A stretch of DNA of 64,000 nt, taken from Macrotis lagotis (Eukaryota; Chordata; Mammalia; Peramelemorphia; Peramelidae). Every line of letters begins with the position of its first letter. Within the stretch, counting starts at the first letter, position 1. Made by a program: the position numbers and the translations under genes. The DNA lies in assembly GCF_037893015.1 (NCBI RefSeq), contig NC_133663.1, positions 142,979,297-143,043,296 on the forward strand, given 5' to 3'. This document shows positions 44,340 through 57,178 of the stretch, in pieces. Below the pieces are notes generated by a model. That model was not told the origin of the DNA and made no database searches. It saw nothing but the letters and a program-made list of their open reading frames with translations.

Positions 44340-45185
44340 ATTTATCTATTTATTTAATTTTATTTTCTCATATATATGCACATATATATTTTTAAGTTAC
44401 AAGATTACCTTCCACTAACCCTTCCTACCCTCTTCCCCTCAGCAGTGAACAGTCAGGTTAAAGTTGTACAAACATATTTTTGATAAACATGTTTGCATAT
44501 TAGTAATTTTCAGTAAAATGAAATTAGGATTAAAGAAATAAAATATATAAGATATAATTTTCATAAAGTGTTCATCAGATTATGAAAGGTGAATTGTTTC
44601 ATTGTGTTTTGTTTTTTTCTTCTGGATTGGGATAACATTGTCCATAGCCAGTCTAAAATGCTTGCCCTAGCTCTCTGAACTGCTGAGGGGAGCTGCTTCC
44701 AAAAAAGTTTGATCATATCATAATGCTGTTGTTAATGTAGACATTGTTCTCTTGGTTCTAATCCTTTAGCTCAGCATAAGATCCCGTAAGTCATTCCATG
44801 CATCTCGAGTCCAAACACTTATGATTTCTTACAGAAGAATAACATTCCATAGTATGCATGTACCATAATTTGTTTAGCCATTCCCAATTGATGGGCATCC
44901 CTTCGGTTTCCAATTCTTTACCACTACAAAAAGAGCTGCTAGGAAAATTTTCGAACATAATGGGACTTTTCCCATTTTTATGATTTCTTCTGTATATAGG
45001 CCTAGAATTGAAATTGCTGTGTCAAAGGGAATAAACATTTTTATTGCTTTTGGGCATAGTTCATTGTTGATCTCTAGAAAGTTTGGATTCATTCACAACT
45101 CCATCAACAATTCATCAATGTCCCAATCCTCCCACATCCTCTCCAACATTGGTCATTTTCCCTTCTTCTCATCTTGACTAATCTG
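44336..45185 (-). mobile_element. 5'-truncated L1 3' end with TSD
   Basis: The minus strand has the ORF2 C-terminus (frame 45,092-44,874: AIKMFIPFDTAISILGLYTE, IFLAALFVVVKNWKPKGCPS), then a 3' UTR with GGGGAAGAGGGTAGGAAGGG and a T-rich start (A-tail) near 44,340-44,365. Flanks are TCAAAGCTGAATTT (44,322-44,335) and TCACAGCTGAATTT (45,186-45,199), a 14-bp TSD with one mismatch. The 3' UTR class is the same as at 58,579-58,985. Confidence 0.88.
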
Positions 45186-45199
45186 TCACAGCTGAATTT

Positions 45200-45439
45200 C
45201 AAAATAATTGCTGTTTTTTGTAATGCTATACATTTTATTTTATACATATGAAAATATTATTCTCAGAGGAATTTATAAGCTTCATCAAGCTAGCAATATG
45301 GTCCAAATGGTAAGAACTTCTGTTCCCCATGTATCAGTATTGTGATACATGATGGTTAAAAATTAAAGGCATTCTTAGTGTGTTTTATTAGAATGCATCA
45401 AAATGTACATAAAATTATTATCTGGAGATATATTGTAGT
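45200..45439. other. Anonymous sequence
   Basis: No gene or repeat family recognised. Confidence 0.4.
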
Positions 45440-45655
45440 CTGATTATGATATCAGGAAGATGATACAAGTCCTCCAGAGTCATATGGGTCCACTAACTAG
45501 ATATGAATCAGTATGCTTGGAGATACACTTGGATTCAGGCAATTCTGCTTAAGTGACTTACCCATTTACACAATGAATAAGTGTCTAAATTAAAATTTAA
45601 ACTCTGGTCCTCCTGACTTCAGGGACAGTACTCAACACACCATGCACCTACTTTT
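45440..45655 (+). mobile_element. MAR1-like CORE-SINE, antisense-tRNA tail version
   Basis: CCTCCAGAGTCATATGGGTCCACTAACTAGATATGAATCAGTATGCTTGGAGATACACTTGGATTCAGGCAATTCTGCTTAAGTGACTTACCCATTTACACAATGAATAAGTGTCTAAAT, then TGGTCCTCCTGACTTCAGGGACAG. It has the same head-tail junction as 40,262-40,520, with independent decay. Confidence 0.72.
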
Positions 45656-47247
45656 TCAATGGCCTATTACCTTTGTCACTGAAGAGTATAAAGAATACAT
45701 TTTGGTTAACAATTTTATTTGCATAAATATATATGACTGTTCTGGCACAAAGAGCAGGTATAATTTGCATTATTGCCAGATATGTGTGTCATTCCAATAC
45801 CAAAAAGAAATGATTTAAACCTTCAGGTTACTTTTTGTTGAGTGTACTAAGAAATGATATTCTATAAGGGACTCAGTATTAACTGCTCAAATAACTTTCT
45901 TAAGTGGTAAATATACACAGAAATGTGTGCAAATGAGATCTCTATCACAGCACCAAAAGATCCTGCAGAAGAATCAAAAGTCTGTTGCAGTCATTGACTT
46001 TTACTTCTAATCTAAAGAATGAGGTGAAATTAACTTTTTACAGACTTCCATTTTCCCACTCCTATTCCAGATATAACCATCTATTTAATGCTGGATCTTT
46101 ATTATGACTTATACTGTGATCTCATGGAATAACTTTCCATTAGTCTCTCTTGAGCCTCATCTCAGAGAACTTTTGTGCTTATATTGGTCACTATTGAAGG
46201 TTATCTCAGAAAGTCAGGTGATTATAAACTTTAGAGATTATTTAAATAAATTATTATGATTCAACTTTTGTTGATTCTCTTCCATTAATCGTAGCATATG
46301 AGAAAATAGTAAACACAAGGTAGGATTATGAAGCATGCTTACATTGCTATATAGCCATGTACAAGAAAATAAAACTGGCAATGGCTGAGTTCATGGAGAC
46401 TCATGAAGTTCATAAGGAGGAGTATACTAAATGTTGTGTTTAATTTTTTTCATGTTTTCAGGCTAGTTGGCAACTGAGAGGGGGAAAAAATCATAGCCTA
46501 CTTAAAACAGGGGAAACAGCTGAAAAGTAGTTGAAGTGATTTCTTTGAAATTGCCTTGAAAAGTCATTTGAAAGGCAAAGCAAAACAAGGGAAACTGATA
46601 AGGAATAGGTTCTAAGCCTGCAGATCAAATGGCAAACTAACATGGGACAACAATATAATGTTTTGTTGTATTTTATGTCTGATGTAAAGTGAGTGTTCTT
46701 ATCCAAAGTCCTGAGATAGTAATAAAAAATTAATTTCCTGATACAATAGGGTAGGATAATTAATAATCATAGGCTTCAAGCATATCTTAACGCTCATATT
46801 CACTTACTCCCAAACTGAGTAGATTGAAGAATATATAACATGACATTGACTGAAAAGTCTTTAGACTCCTATGAGTCATATATCCTAACCCTGGCCTTGA
46901 CTGGAGCCAAGGTTCATGAATTTCCCATGAAACTAGCTTACAGGATTAGTATATTGAACTCTTTTCAAGACCCTATTAGAAGCATCTAAATTAGGGTAAT
47001 CTAAGGAAGAGAACATCTAATAAATCTTGAAGTTATCAATAATTTATTTTAAAAAGGTAAAGATTAACAGAAGCTTCCAGTTAATATCATTTTTTAAATT
47101 ACCTATGAAGATCAGATTTTTTTCCCCTAAGGATTGCATTGGTTGAATCTCCTAAATTTTATTGTGTTTTCTCATTGTTGCCATTTTTTATCATACTTCT
47201 TCTTTTTGTTTGTTCGTTTTTAAAATCTATTGTCTAAAATCTCAAAT
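45656..47247. other. Anonymous sequence, no gene recognised
   Basis: About 1.6 kb without a recognised repeat, coding motif or RNA gene. Confidence 0.45.
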
Positions 47248-47510
47248 ACCAGGTATTAATGTGGCAAAGTAGATAGAGTGCTAGGCCTAGATTTGGAAAG
47301 AGCTAAATTCAAATAACATCTGATGCTTAGTTCTTTGACTCTAAAAAATTTACTTAACCTCTGTCTAATTCACTTTCCTCATCTGGAAAATGAGTCATTT
47401 AATAATACCTTTCTCTCAAAGTTGATATGAGGATAAGTTAATATTTGTAAAGCATTTTGCAAACCTTAAAATATTTTAAGTTATAGGTATTGTTATTATT
47501 AATTTTGCAG
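47248..47510 (+). mobile_element. MIR SINE
   Basis: Near-complete order: AATGTGGCAAAGTAGATAGAGTGCTAGGCCTAG, AGAGCTAAATTCAAAT, TTTACTTAACCTCTGTCTAATTCACTTTCCTCATCTGGAAAATGAG, AATAATACC, GTTGATATGAGGATAAGTTAATATTTGTAAAGCATTTTGCAAACCTTAAA. Confidence 0.85.
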
Positions 47511-49277
47511 AATCTCTTCACTTAATTTCTATTTAACTCTGGAACTAGTATTCATAACATTTTTTCTTAGCATTTTCATCTTTTATTTCACTTGTAAAAT
47601 ACTTAATTTTTTGCTTATAGTTTGTGTTTATGCTTTTATGCCTCAGTGCATATTTAATTTTTATGAAGGTACTGTAAGATGGTGAGATGTGAATATATTT
47701 TATTCCTTTCGATCACAAATTTCACAGACACACAAATGTAACATTTTTAATAATCTCAGGATACTGATTTATTTGATGATTTTTCCCCTGAGTAGCATTT
47801 GAGTTTTTCTCCATTATATTTCTCCATTATGTGATTATGTGTTTTAGATAGTAATGTACAGTCTAATAAATGTAGGCACAAAGGAGCATATAAAGTAGGG
47901 ATGGGATGCAATCTTTCAAATGGAATCTAAAAGGCAATGGTAGACTAGCATTTCCTACCAAAATCGACTTTTGCTATGTCACATGATTGTAAATAAGGAT
48001 GTGAGTTACTGACTGGACAGACAGTGGTGAAACAATATCTATGAAAATCTCTAGATGTTTTAGACTTTTGAGTGAAATTCTTGTTTCCTTTTCCCCATCT
48101 TTTCAGCCTTCTCCCTTTTAGTTTGACAAGCTGGCTGGCATATTGTGCTCTCTTTTCCAACCTCCAAGCTGCAACACAGACCTAATTCCCAGCTGGTTGA
48201 CTATGTTCTGATGTATCCCAGGTCTTTTCCGGCTGCCACATGTGCCACTTCAAAAGAAACTCTATAGTAACCAGCAGTGAAAGTCCTAAAAAAAAAAAAA
48301 AATTGAGGCACCTTCTTTGAAGAACCATATGTAACAGTAGACCTCAGGGTTTGGGTACATATGGTAGTTTTTAGTTGAAGAGCTCCAGCCACCAGCAAAG
48401 AAATACCCTGGAATGTATTACAATCCCCAAAGAGTCTGTTATGACTCAGAAGAAAACCAACTTCTTTTGCAATTTAAATGTGCAGAAGAAAAATCATTCT
48501 GTCACTTAGGTTCAGAAAAGAAAGTGAAAAAAGACCATAGAAAAAGAAAATGTTGGATATGGATTTTGGACATATATTTTGGGATTTATTCTGACATTTA
48601 GGGTAAAATAGCAATTTCAGGGCTATTTTTTATTTTAAAGAAAAGCTATAATGTGGTTCTTTTTACTGCACTTTCTCCAATATATCATTCTTCTATTTTT
48701 GATCATTTAAAAAATCACTTAAATAGAAAATGAGAAAAGAGAAAAAATACATGTAGACAGCAGATCTTAAGAGAGGATTAAAGGTAAAAATATAAATTTC
48801 CATTTCAAGATATCTTTATAAAAAATTAGATATTGTTTTCAAAAGTTTTCCTTCGCTTTCTTTTTGGTCTTCTTTTGCTCTCTTCAATGTACCTTTCATT
48901 TTGTTTCTCCCTTCTTCCTCAAAACTACCCCATAAAGAAGACTACAATTAAGTGTGAAGATATGTATGTATATCTATACACACATATGTCAACATTATAT
49001 ATATATATATATATATGTATTTATGAATAAAGTAACATAGAAAGAAGAAAAACCTTACATTTATTGTTTTTGATCAATATCTTTTTAAATATATTTTTTA
49101 TTTTTAATTTATGGAATAAAATAAACTATACATAACATAATATAATTTTAAAAATTGCTAGTACATGCAACTAAACATCTATTTTATAAAACTTGGTATT
49201 CTTTTTCAATACTTAATCAAATTACCATTCAACTTATAAAATGCTTTCTTCTTTCTCCTCCCCACCCTAGAGATGAA
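47511..49277. other. Anonymous sequence with poly(A) and (TA)n tracts
   Basis: No gene recognised. A 15-base A run at about 48,288-48,302 could be the tail of an unknown retrocopy, but I see no TSD or coding similarity upstream of it. (TA)n lies at 48,995-49,017. Confidence 0.45.
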
Positions 49278-49505
49278 TGCTGCATTTATTAAGGGTCAAC
49301 TATGTGCCAGGCACTGGGTCTAGAACTTTACAAACATATTTTATTTTGTCCTCACAACTGTGACTGTAAAATTCAATTTTACAATGAACAAACCAAGCCA
49401 GTCAGGCATTAAGTGATCTGAACGTGGCAACACACTAGTATGTTTTATGTAAAGTCAAATTTCTACCTTAGGCTTTCCTGACTCCAGGAATCTTCTCATT
49501 ATGAC
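49278..49505 (-). mobile_element. MIR-like SINE
   Basis: The plus strand reads GCATTTATTAAGGGTCAACTATGTGCCAGGCACTGGGTCTAGAACTTTACAAACATATTTTATTTTGTCCTCACAACTGTG, then ATTTTACAATGAACAAACC and GCATTAAGTGATCTGAACGTGG. This is the reverse of the MIR order. Confidence 0.8.
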
Positions 49506-52500
49506 AAACAACATATGTCATGAGATCATAAACATAGATTTGGAAGTCAGTTATTTAAAGCATATCATTTTGCAACCAAATAAACTGAGTACCAGAAATG
49601 TATCATTTGTTAATATCTGAAGCTGATACCTAAATATCAAACTATAGTCATATCTATTGTCTATATAGACTATATCTATAGTTATATCTAAAATGGAATG
49701 AATAAAGCTCAGCTGTATTCACTGTTGATCAATAGGAAGAAAAAATGATATTCACTAAATACTTTGCTCTATATATAATTTCTTCAAGGCATAATCAGAG
49801 ACTAATAAATGTAAATACATTATTTTATTTTCAGGAGGTTGTTTAAATATTATTTCTATACTTTTAATTGCAAAATACCAAGAATTATCATCTTATTTAT
49901 GTGGCTATTTCCTACAATAATGTAGATAATGGTCCATTCATTATTATTTATCTTTTGCAATTTTTTTGACATATTCTACAAGTTTGCTTCAGCTGGTCAC
50001 ATCATGTAGCAATATGGTAAAGAGAGTTCTATCCTTTGAGGAAAGTTCATAAATGTTAAAATACAACATTTTCAACTTCATTATTCTTAGTCTTATATCT
50101 CAAACCTGTTCTTATTGCTAGGCTTTGGGTAAAACTGCTGATCCTGTAATCCTGTGGGAACAAAACAACTTACTGCTTTCTACTTTTTAATAAAGAGTGT
50201 TTCAAACTGAACTTGCAATTTCAACCTCATTTTCATCTTTTATAAACAAATGTTGAAGTCAATATCCTATGTTTGATTCTACTGAACATAATTTTGGTGC
50301 ATTCCTCTAATTCTGCAGATATCAATACAAAATGTATATGATCTACCAATTATCCTTTGCTGTCATTGCATGCTATGTTCATCTTCTTCCTTTTTTCCAT
50401 TACCCCCCTCCTCCAATCACCTATATTTTGACATCTTTTACACTAAAGTTTTTATCTCCTTGTGAATTCCTTATTTGTACTATATTGCAATCATCTCATA
50501 TGCATCATATGCCTCCTTATTATTCTTTTGGGGACCTTCAGCTTTAGTTCATCCAAAGACATACTATTTTATCATTCAAAGCTGCCTTGTTATAGTGCAA
50601 GGATGTTAGTATTTTAAAAAAGATAGGCATGAATAGGGTAGAAAAAAGATGATTGAGAGATATCCTTTAGTTTTTCCTCCACGCTTACAAAGGAAATCAG
50701 TAACAACAGCAACATATTATAATGTAAGAAAGAGGAAAAAAACTTGCAGGGAAGAAATAGTTCTCATGGAAGTAAACTGTATAGAGAATAGTTAAAACAA
50801 AACAAGAACCCATTGTATGTTCTTACTTCAAGCACAGAAAGTAACAGATTTGGCACTACCATAACAAAGACATGAGCCATTCAAGTTCCTGTTTCTCATT
50901 TATGGTCATGAATGGGTCATTACTTACATTGCTGTAGGAAATACTCACATTAATGAAATGATGCATACTTTGCATTATGTGTTATTTTTCAATCAAAAGT
51001 TTAGAAATATTGGTTAAACATATTCCACTATGAGTTTAATTCCTACTCTCCTCAATGGTGCTCTGGCAGCATATCCCATTTAGCCTCAAGTTCAATCTTT
51101 ATCTTCCTCTGCCCACAGGTCTGGTCTATCCTAGACTTCTCTTATTTCTAACACCAAAAGATGCTTACAAGGGAAAAAGCATTTGCCAAGGTAAAAGGTC
51201 ACAGTCATAAAACTGCTTGTAAATGATTAGAAATCAAAAGGGAGGAATAGAATACAATATCCCAATAAAATATTTCATAAAAAGTTGAGCTTAAATCAGT
51301 TTCTTTAAAAAGGTATTTGAGAAAGAAGAGGATATATTTTCAGAAGAAATCTGATATAAACAGCATTCAAAAAATTAGATGACCACTTATAATAATTAAA
51401 AACTAAAGGAAATTCACCTATCCATAGCTAGAGAAGCCTCTGCAACAAATATAGTTATCGTAGAATACTTTGAGCTGATCTGGCTTAGTAAAACTCTCAT
51501 CATTTTATATCAAACATATTAGACTTACTCCACATCCTCATGGTTTCTTTATATTTAAGCTATAAGGAAATCTTTGCAATATTTGTCTCACCAGAAAACA
51601 GAAAAACAATAAGAAGTGATAAAGTTTCTCAGTATATAGAGTGGATTTCCTGTTGAGAAATTATGGAGGACTTCTGGGTGACTATATATTCAAAGAAATA
51701 TATTTGTTTGATTTTGAAAAAGCTAAACATTGTTTAAAACATTGTTTTTTAACATTGTTTAAAATTGATGAGAGTGAATTTTAGGAAATTAGATTAACAT
51801 TTTGTTCTTAATTTTAGGAGCACAAAAAAGAAAAGCACGATTAGTTTAAAAAGATTGTTTTATATTCAAAGGGCTTTATGAAGAATAAAATATTGGCAGT
51901 CAGTCATGCACAGACCAAAGAAAAGACCAAAAAAACAAGAAGACCCTTAGGACCGTGAATGTATTCCTTGGGAACTATCTAAACTTCACAGGTTGGACTA
52001 CTGTCATAGAATTTTTTTTTTTAATGTTGTTTCCACAATGTCACTCTAAGACCTGACAATGTTTGATTTCAATTGAAATCAGGCCAATAATCATATTTAT
52101 ATAATTTGTGACATTACAACATTTATAAAAATCTGGACCCCAGATGGAAGAATTCATTCCCAACCCCCTTTCACATTGTTTTTTATTAAGTAGTAAGAGA
52201 GACAATATGCAGCTGTGTGTACTGTTACTACAGAGTTTTTAGAAAAGTGGCAACAGACAATGAATTTTTCCACTGAAACAGCAGGGGATAAATTCAGTAG
52301 ACAATACTTTTTCTATTGTCTGACTTGCTAGGCTTTCAAACATTGTTGGTCAGTCAGGAATCATTTTGCTAACAATTAAAACCACCCACATTTTATCTGT
52401 TTCTAATGGAAATTTCAATCACCCAGTGACATCAATGGTTATAAGGAATGGAAATCTGTCTAGAAGAAAATTCTCATTTGGTAATAAGGTTTTCAGTTTA

Positions 52501-52519
52501 CAAATCTATTATGGAAAAT
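49506..52519. other. Anonymous AT-rich sequence, no gene recognised
   Basis: About 3 kb without recognised repeats or coding motifs. It includes an 18-bp perfect palindrome at 52,064-52,081. The 71-codon frame at 50,332-50,547 has no known motif. Confidence 0.45.
52064..52081. repeat. 18-bp perfect palindrome
   Basis: TGATTTCAATTGAAATCA is its own reverse complement. Confidence 0.95.
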
Positions 52520-52556
52520 TGTGTGTGTGTGTTTATGTGTATGTGTGTATTTGTGA

Positions 52557-52604
<48 letters not shown>
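52520..52604. repeat. (TG)n microsatellite
   Basis: Interrupted TG run, then about 21 uninterrupted units. The open frame across it is an artefact. Confidence 0.97.
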
Positions 52605-52994
52605 TGCCTTTTCAGTTATAAGCAAATTGCTTTCCTTCACAGTCATACACAAGAAGAGTCATCATTAGTGGTGTTCAGATTTCTAGGGATAGTTCATATG
52701 TCACATTTTTCATATCAGTTTTAGCCAAAAGGTTTTATGACAGCAAGTCTAATCTTTCTGATTGATAATTTGTTTTTGAACTATTCCCTGTTACATATCA
52801 AACTCTTTAAATCTTTCATTTCCAGGAAATTCTTTATATGTGGAAAGATAAGTAATATTACTTTACCTACTGATGCAAAATTGTTATTTCCTTACTTTGA
52901 TATTTTCTGGAATCTGGGATATAATTATTATGATCACCGACTTTAATGGTAGACTACAACTATGCATGCTTTCTTGTTTGTGAATCCATAAATC
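52605..52994. other. Anonymous sequence
   Basis: No gene or repeat family recognised. Confidence 0.4.
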
Positions 52995-53215
52995 TTTCTC
53001 AAAATTATGGGGCTACAGACATGCATTCAAATCTTTACTCAGATATTCACCAGTTCTGTGACCTTGGCAAGTTATTAAAACTGTTTCAGTTTCCACATTT
53101 GTTAAATGGAATAGCACCTCCTTCTAATGTTTATTGTGAATATCTGATACAATAATGCTTTTAAAATATTTCCAAGGTATTAAAGCACCAATAAATGCTA
53201 GCTCTTGTTATATCT
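52995..53215 (+). mobile_element. MIR SINE
   Basis: GACATGCATTCAAATCTTTACTCAGATATTCACCAGTTCTGTGACCTTGGCAAGTTATTAAAACTGTTTCAGTTTCCACATTTGTTAAATGGAATAGCACC, then AAAGCACCAATAAATGCTAGCTCTTG matches the MIR core and tail. Confidence 0.85.
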
Positions 53216-54254
53216 TGATATTATATGGCTATCACAAAGGAAATTCTCATGGCTATCCCATTTCATCTTCTAGTTATATGGACATAGCCCTATTAAATAT
53301 ATAATTTATATGTCTTTTCTTCCAGACTTAGATAGTAGTAATATACTGCAGCCTAATAGTAGTCATAATTCTCCTTTTTATTGACCTTTGGTGAAATAAA
53401 ACTATTTCTTCAGGGAATTTAGATTGCTTCCAATCACTTAAAGTCATAAGACAATACAATAATGTTAAAACACTGACAACAAAATATTGATTTTGTATTA
53501 AAGACTTCTAGTCAAGATAGAAGAATTGCATGGGTTTTCAAAGTCAATGCAGCATGCTATTTTTTCTCTTCAATTAGGTTATTACACATAGTTTTTCTAG
53601 GTTTAATTCAACTTGTTCAAATTAAATTAATTATAATTATCTAAATTATTTTAATTAAAATTTTGACAATATATGATGGAATATATTAGAAAATGAAAAA
53701 ATGAAATATGCCTCAGAACTAATTTTAAACTTACTTATTTAAATGAATTTAGCTTTAATATTGGAAAATTAACAAATATATATATATAGAATAACAATTT
53801 TCTCAATGAAATTTAACCAGTTAAAAATAAATCATCAAAATAAGAATACAAAGAGAGTCCAAAATCATTCATTTAGCAAACACTGGAAATTGTTACCTAG
53901 GAGAGAGAGCTGTCAACTTAGTGAAACATTAGTTTAATTTATGCATTTATTTGTTTCTCAATCAATAAAATTTCTCCTCTTTACCCTACCATAGAAATTT
54001 GATACAATTCTCTAGATATTTTAATAGTCATGAAAGTTTTCCATACTTTTTGAAGTCTGACTCCTCAGGATTTGTTACAATAGAGAGTCTTTTTCCAGAA
54101 TTGTAGAATAAAGAAAACCATTTAGTTCATTTTACATGATTCACTTCTATGTACTTATGTCTATGTATCCATTTTTGTCCAAACATGTCAAACTCTATGT
54201 GATACCATGGATGTTTGTTCATGTAGTTTTATTGTTTGTCATTTGTTTGTCATT
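53216..54254. other. Anonymous AT-rich sequence
   Basis: No gene. AT-rich inverted words lie near 53,620-53,665. Confidence 0.4.
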
Positions 54255-54375
54255 CACTTCAACAGTGTATCCCCATTTTGAGAGATAAGGAACTGAGTCA
54301 AATAAAGATTAAGTGACTTGCCCAGCATGATAAAGCTAGGTGATTTTAACTCAGATCTTCCTGATTCGACAGGCT
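54255..54375 (-). mobile_element. MIR-like fragment
   Basis: The plus strand reads ATCCCCATTTTGAGAGATAAGGAACTGAGTCAAATAAAGATTAAGTGACTTGCCCAGCATGATAAAGCTAGGTGATTTTAACTCAGATCTTCCTGATTC, the antisense MIR core. Confidence 0.75.
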
Positions 54376-54386
54376 GTAGCACATAG

Positions 54387-54420
54387 CTGTGTGTGTGTGT
54401 TTGTGTGTGTGTGTGTGCGC
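54387..54420. repeat. (TG)n microsatellite
   Basis: About 16 TG units with one TT interruption. Confidence 0.95.
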
Positions 54421-55654
54421 ATGCACATGTATGTCTCTATGTGTAACAGTGAGGGTGTAAAGATAAGTTTTCTTTCAGAATTGTTGCTTTGGTCAAGGCT
54501 TTGTCTTCTTGTGGCAAGCCATCAATTATCTTCTATTTTTTCTTTCATATTTCCCATTTGTTTTAATTTCCTTTCACCAGATCTCTCATTTCATCTGAAA
54601 AATTTATTTAATTATTACTTCATTTAATTTAGAAATTCCAATTCAATTTGTATTATTGTTGCATTTTTCTTTGAAGTTTTATTTGTATATATTTTGATTG
54701 GAGTCATTCTCTTCTGGGTTTGTGTATTGTATATCAGTGTTAATATAAATATATTTAAGGAGAGTTCTTAAGTGGTCATTGATACTTTCTTAGAGTACTG
54801 AGCTCTATGTAATCTAGCGCACTCTTAGTACTTATTAATGTTAAATGCTCTAACAGTGGTGAAATCCAGGGCAAATCACTAAAGGTTATGGACCTTCTGT
54901 TCTCTGTTTTGCTAACCTTGTATTCAATTCTATGTGTCAGATCTTTAAATAATATTAATAACTTCAGGATTGTTCAGAGAATAGTAAACTGAATAGTAAG
55001 AGTATTTAGAGTATGGCATAAGTGGACATGCTGAAAGAATTGCAGTAGCTTGAAGAAGGGAAGATGGGTTAGAGAGGGATATGATAGTTGTTGGGGTTTT
55101 TTTTTAAGCACTGGAAGAACTGTCCCATAAAGAGGGACTAGATTAGTGCTACTACAAAAGTGATACATGGAGCGATGAGTGAAAGTTAAGAAGAGGTAAA
55201 TTTAAGTTTAAGGTGAGGAAAAAAATTCATGAAAATTGAAGTTATCAAAAAAATAGATTGGGTTAATTTAGGAGATGGTGGGATCCTACTCATTAGGTTT
55301 AGTCTCACAAAGGTTGGGTGATCCTTTGTTGGAGATTTTGTAGGGGTAATTTTTGTTTGGTTGATATCCAAGGACCCTGTTTCCACTTGGAGATTCTACA
55401 ATTATATATGTTGCTTATTTTCATATCCTTTGTAAAAGAATATGTTAATCTCTAAGCTGACCTTTTTTTGAACTTATCATTTTCTTAAAGTTACAAAGCT
55501 ATACAATGGTAGGTACATGGGATTGGGGGAAAAGAGAAAGAAATGAATTTCATACCTGAAGAGTATAAAGACTTCTGCAATGTTCTAAATTATAGAACAA
55601 GAATATTGATCCTTAACAAGAAATATTATTACCTTTTAAGAAGTCCCTCCTACT
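54421..55654. other. Anonymous sequence, no gene recognised
   Basis: No recognised repeat, coding motif or RNA gene. Small frames on the minus strand at 55,168-54,974 and 55,386-55,186 show no family similarity. Confidence 0.4.
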
Positions 55655-55935
55655 ATGCCCAAAGGGCAAAAACACATACCCTTTGATCGAGAAATACCAC
55701 TAATAGTTCCATATCCTAAAGAAATTTTAAATTATTAAATTATTAAAAAACAGGAAACATGTATGTACCAAAATATTATTACCAACTCTCTCTGTAGTGG
55801 AAAAGAACTAGAGATTACAGGAATGTCCATTCAAGGTATTTGAATGTTATGGAGTAATATTTTTCATTCTGTAACAAATCTTGAGGAGTCAGGCATTAGA
55901 AAAGTTTGGAAAAACTTGCATGACTACAATATCTA
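55655..55935 (+). mobile_element. L1 ORF2 C-terminal fragment
   Basis: CTATGCCCAAAGGGCAAAAACACATACCCTTTGATCGAGAAATACCACTAATAG (IPFD block), GTAGTGGAAAAGAACTAGAGATTACAGGAATGTCCATTC, then AAAGTTTGGAAAAACTTGCATGAC. Diverged, no frame. Confidence 0.75.
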
Positions 55936-55959
55936 TAGTATTGTTTCAAATTTCTATGG

Positions 55960-56695
55960 TTGCAAGTCATTTCCCAATTGATAAATGGTAAAAGGATATG
56001 AATAGACAGTTTAAAAATTAAAGAAATCAAAGATATAAATATTCATATAATTACAAAAAATGCCCCAAATTATTAATGATTAGAGAAATGCAAATTAAAA
56101 TAACAGTGAGTTCTCACCTCACACATATCAGATTGACCAGTATTAGATAAAGGAAAAATGATCAATTTTGGAGAGTTTGTGGGAGGATTGGGATATTGAT
56201 GCAATGCTGGGGGGAGTTGTGGGAGAAAGGTCCAACCATTCTGAAGAGTAATATAGAACTATGCCAAAGGAGCAATAAAAATATTCACACCTTTTGACCC
56301 ATCAAGTTCAATTCTATATCTATATCCAGAAGAAATTATAAAAATGGGAAAAGTCCCACATGCTGCAAAATATTCATAGCAGCTCTTTTTGTAGTGGCAA
56401 AGAATTGGAAATTGAGGGAATATCCATAAATTGGGGAATGGTTAAACAAGTTATGGTACATGAATATTATTATTCTATAAGAAATAATAAATGGTCAGAC
56501 TTTAGAGAAGCATGGAATGACTTATGGTATCTGATGGTTAGCAAAATGAGTAGAGCCATCAACAACATTATGAGATGAATAACCCTGATGGAAGCAACTC
56601 CTCTCTAAAATACAGAGAACTTTAAAAACTGTATTATAGTGGTAATGGTGTATATCATCTCCCATCAGAGAAAGAAAAACAAAACAAGACAAGAC
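55960..56695 (+). mobile_element. L1 ORF2 C-terminus plus partial 3' UTR
   Basis: It restarts upstream in L1 coordinates (CCCAATTGATAAATGGTAAAAGGATATG). It then has AATTATTAATGATTAGAGAAATGCAAATTAAAA, ACCTCACACATATCAGATTGACC, CCAACCATTCTGAAGAG, ACCTTTTGACCC and the frame at 56,360 with FCSGKELEIEGISINWG. It ends near 56,695 in an A-rich stretch. Confidence 0.82.
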
Positions 56696-56721
56696 ATACG
56701 AAAAAAAAGCACCCCTACTAT

Positions 56722-56860
56722 TCTTGCAAGACTTAAGTGGGGTTATGTGGTTTGCCCAAGGTCACATTGCTAAGTACGTATTAAGTATCTGAGGCCAGAT
56801 TTCAACTCAGGTCCTCCTAAGTTCATGGCAGATTTTCTATTAAGCCACATAGCCGTCCCT
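56722..56860 (-). mobile_element. SINE (WSINE1-like), diverged
   Basis: The minus strand reads GGGACGGCTATGTGGCTTAATAG, CATGAACTTAGGAGGACCTGAGTTGAAATCTGGCC, then CTTGGGCAAACCACATAACCCC. The GAGTTGAAAT change hits the B-box word. Confidence 0.88.
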
Positions 56861-57127
56861 GCTTTTCCTTTCTTCTGGCAAATAGAATTCTAACATACTC
56901 CCATACAATATGTGTTCAATTATTTATCAGCTGTTGGGGATAACCTCAATTTCTAATTCTTTGCAACACAAAAGATCTGATCTATATTATATATATATAA
57001 CACACATATAACATATATGTGTGTTTTTACACATGCATGTATGTATTATACCATATGTATATATTGTATATCATATACAAGGTAAGTATAACATAAAAAT
57101 ACAAATTTGTACATATAGTTTACATCT

Positions 57128-57132
57128 ATATG

Positions 57133-57170
<38 letters not shown>

Positions 57171-57178
57171 CATACACA
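57128..57178. repeat. (TA)n with (CATA) edges
   Basis: About 12 TA units between TATG and CACATA words. Confidence 0.95.

Noticed and set aside
48070..48302. A second processed pseudogene ending in the A run at 48,288-48,302
   Set aside because: No coding similarity, no TSD and no clear 5' end could be found; the A run alone is weak evidence.
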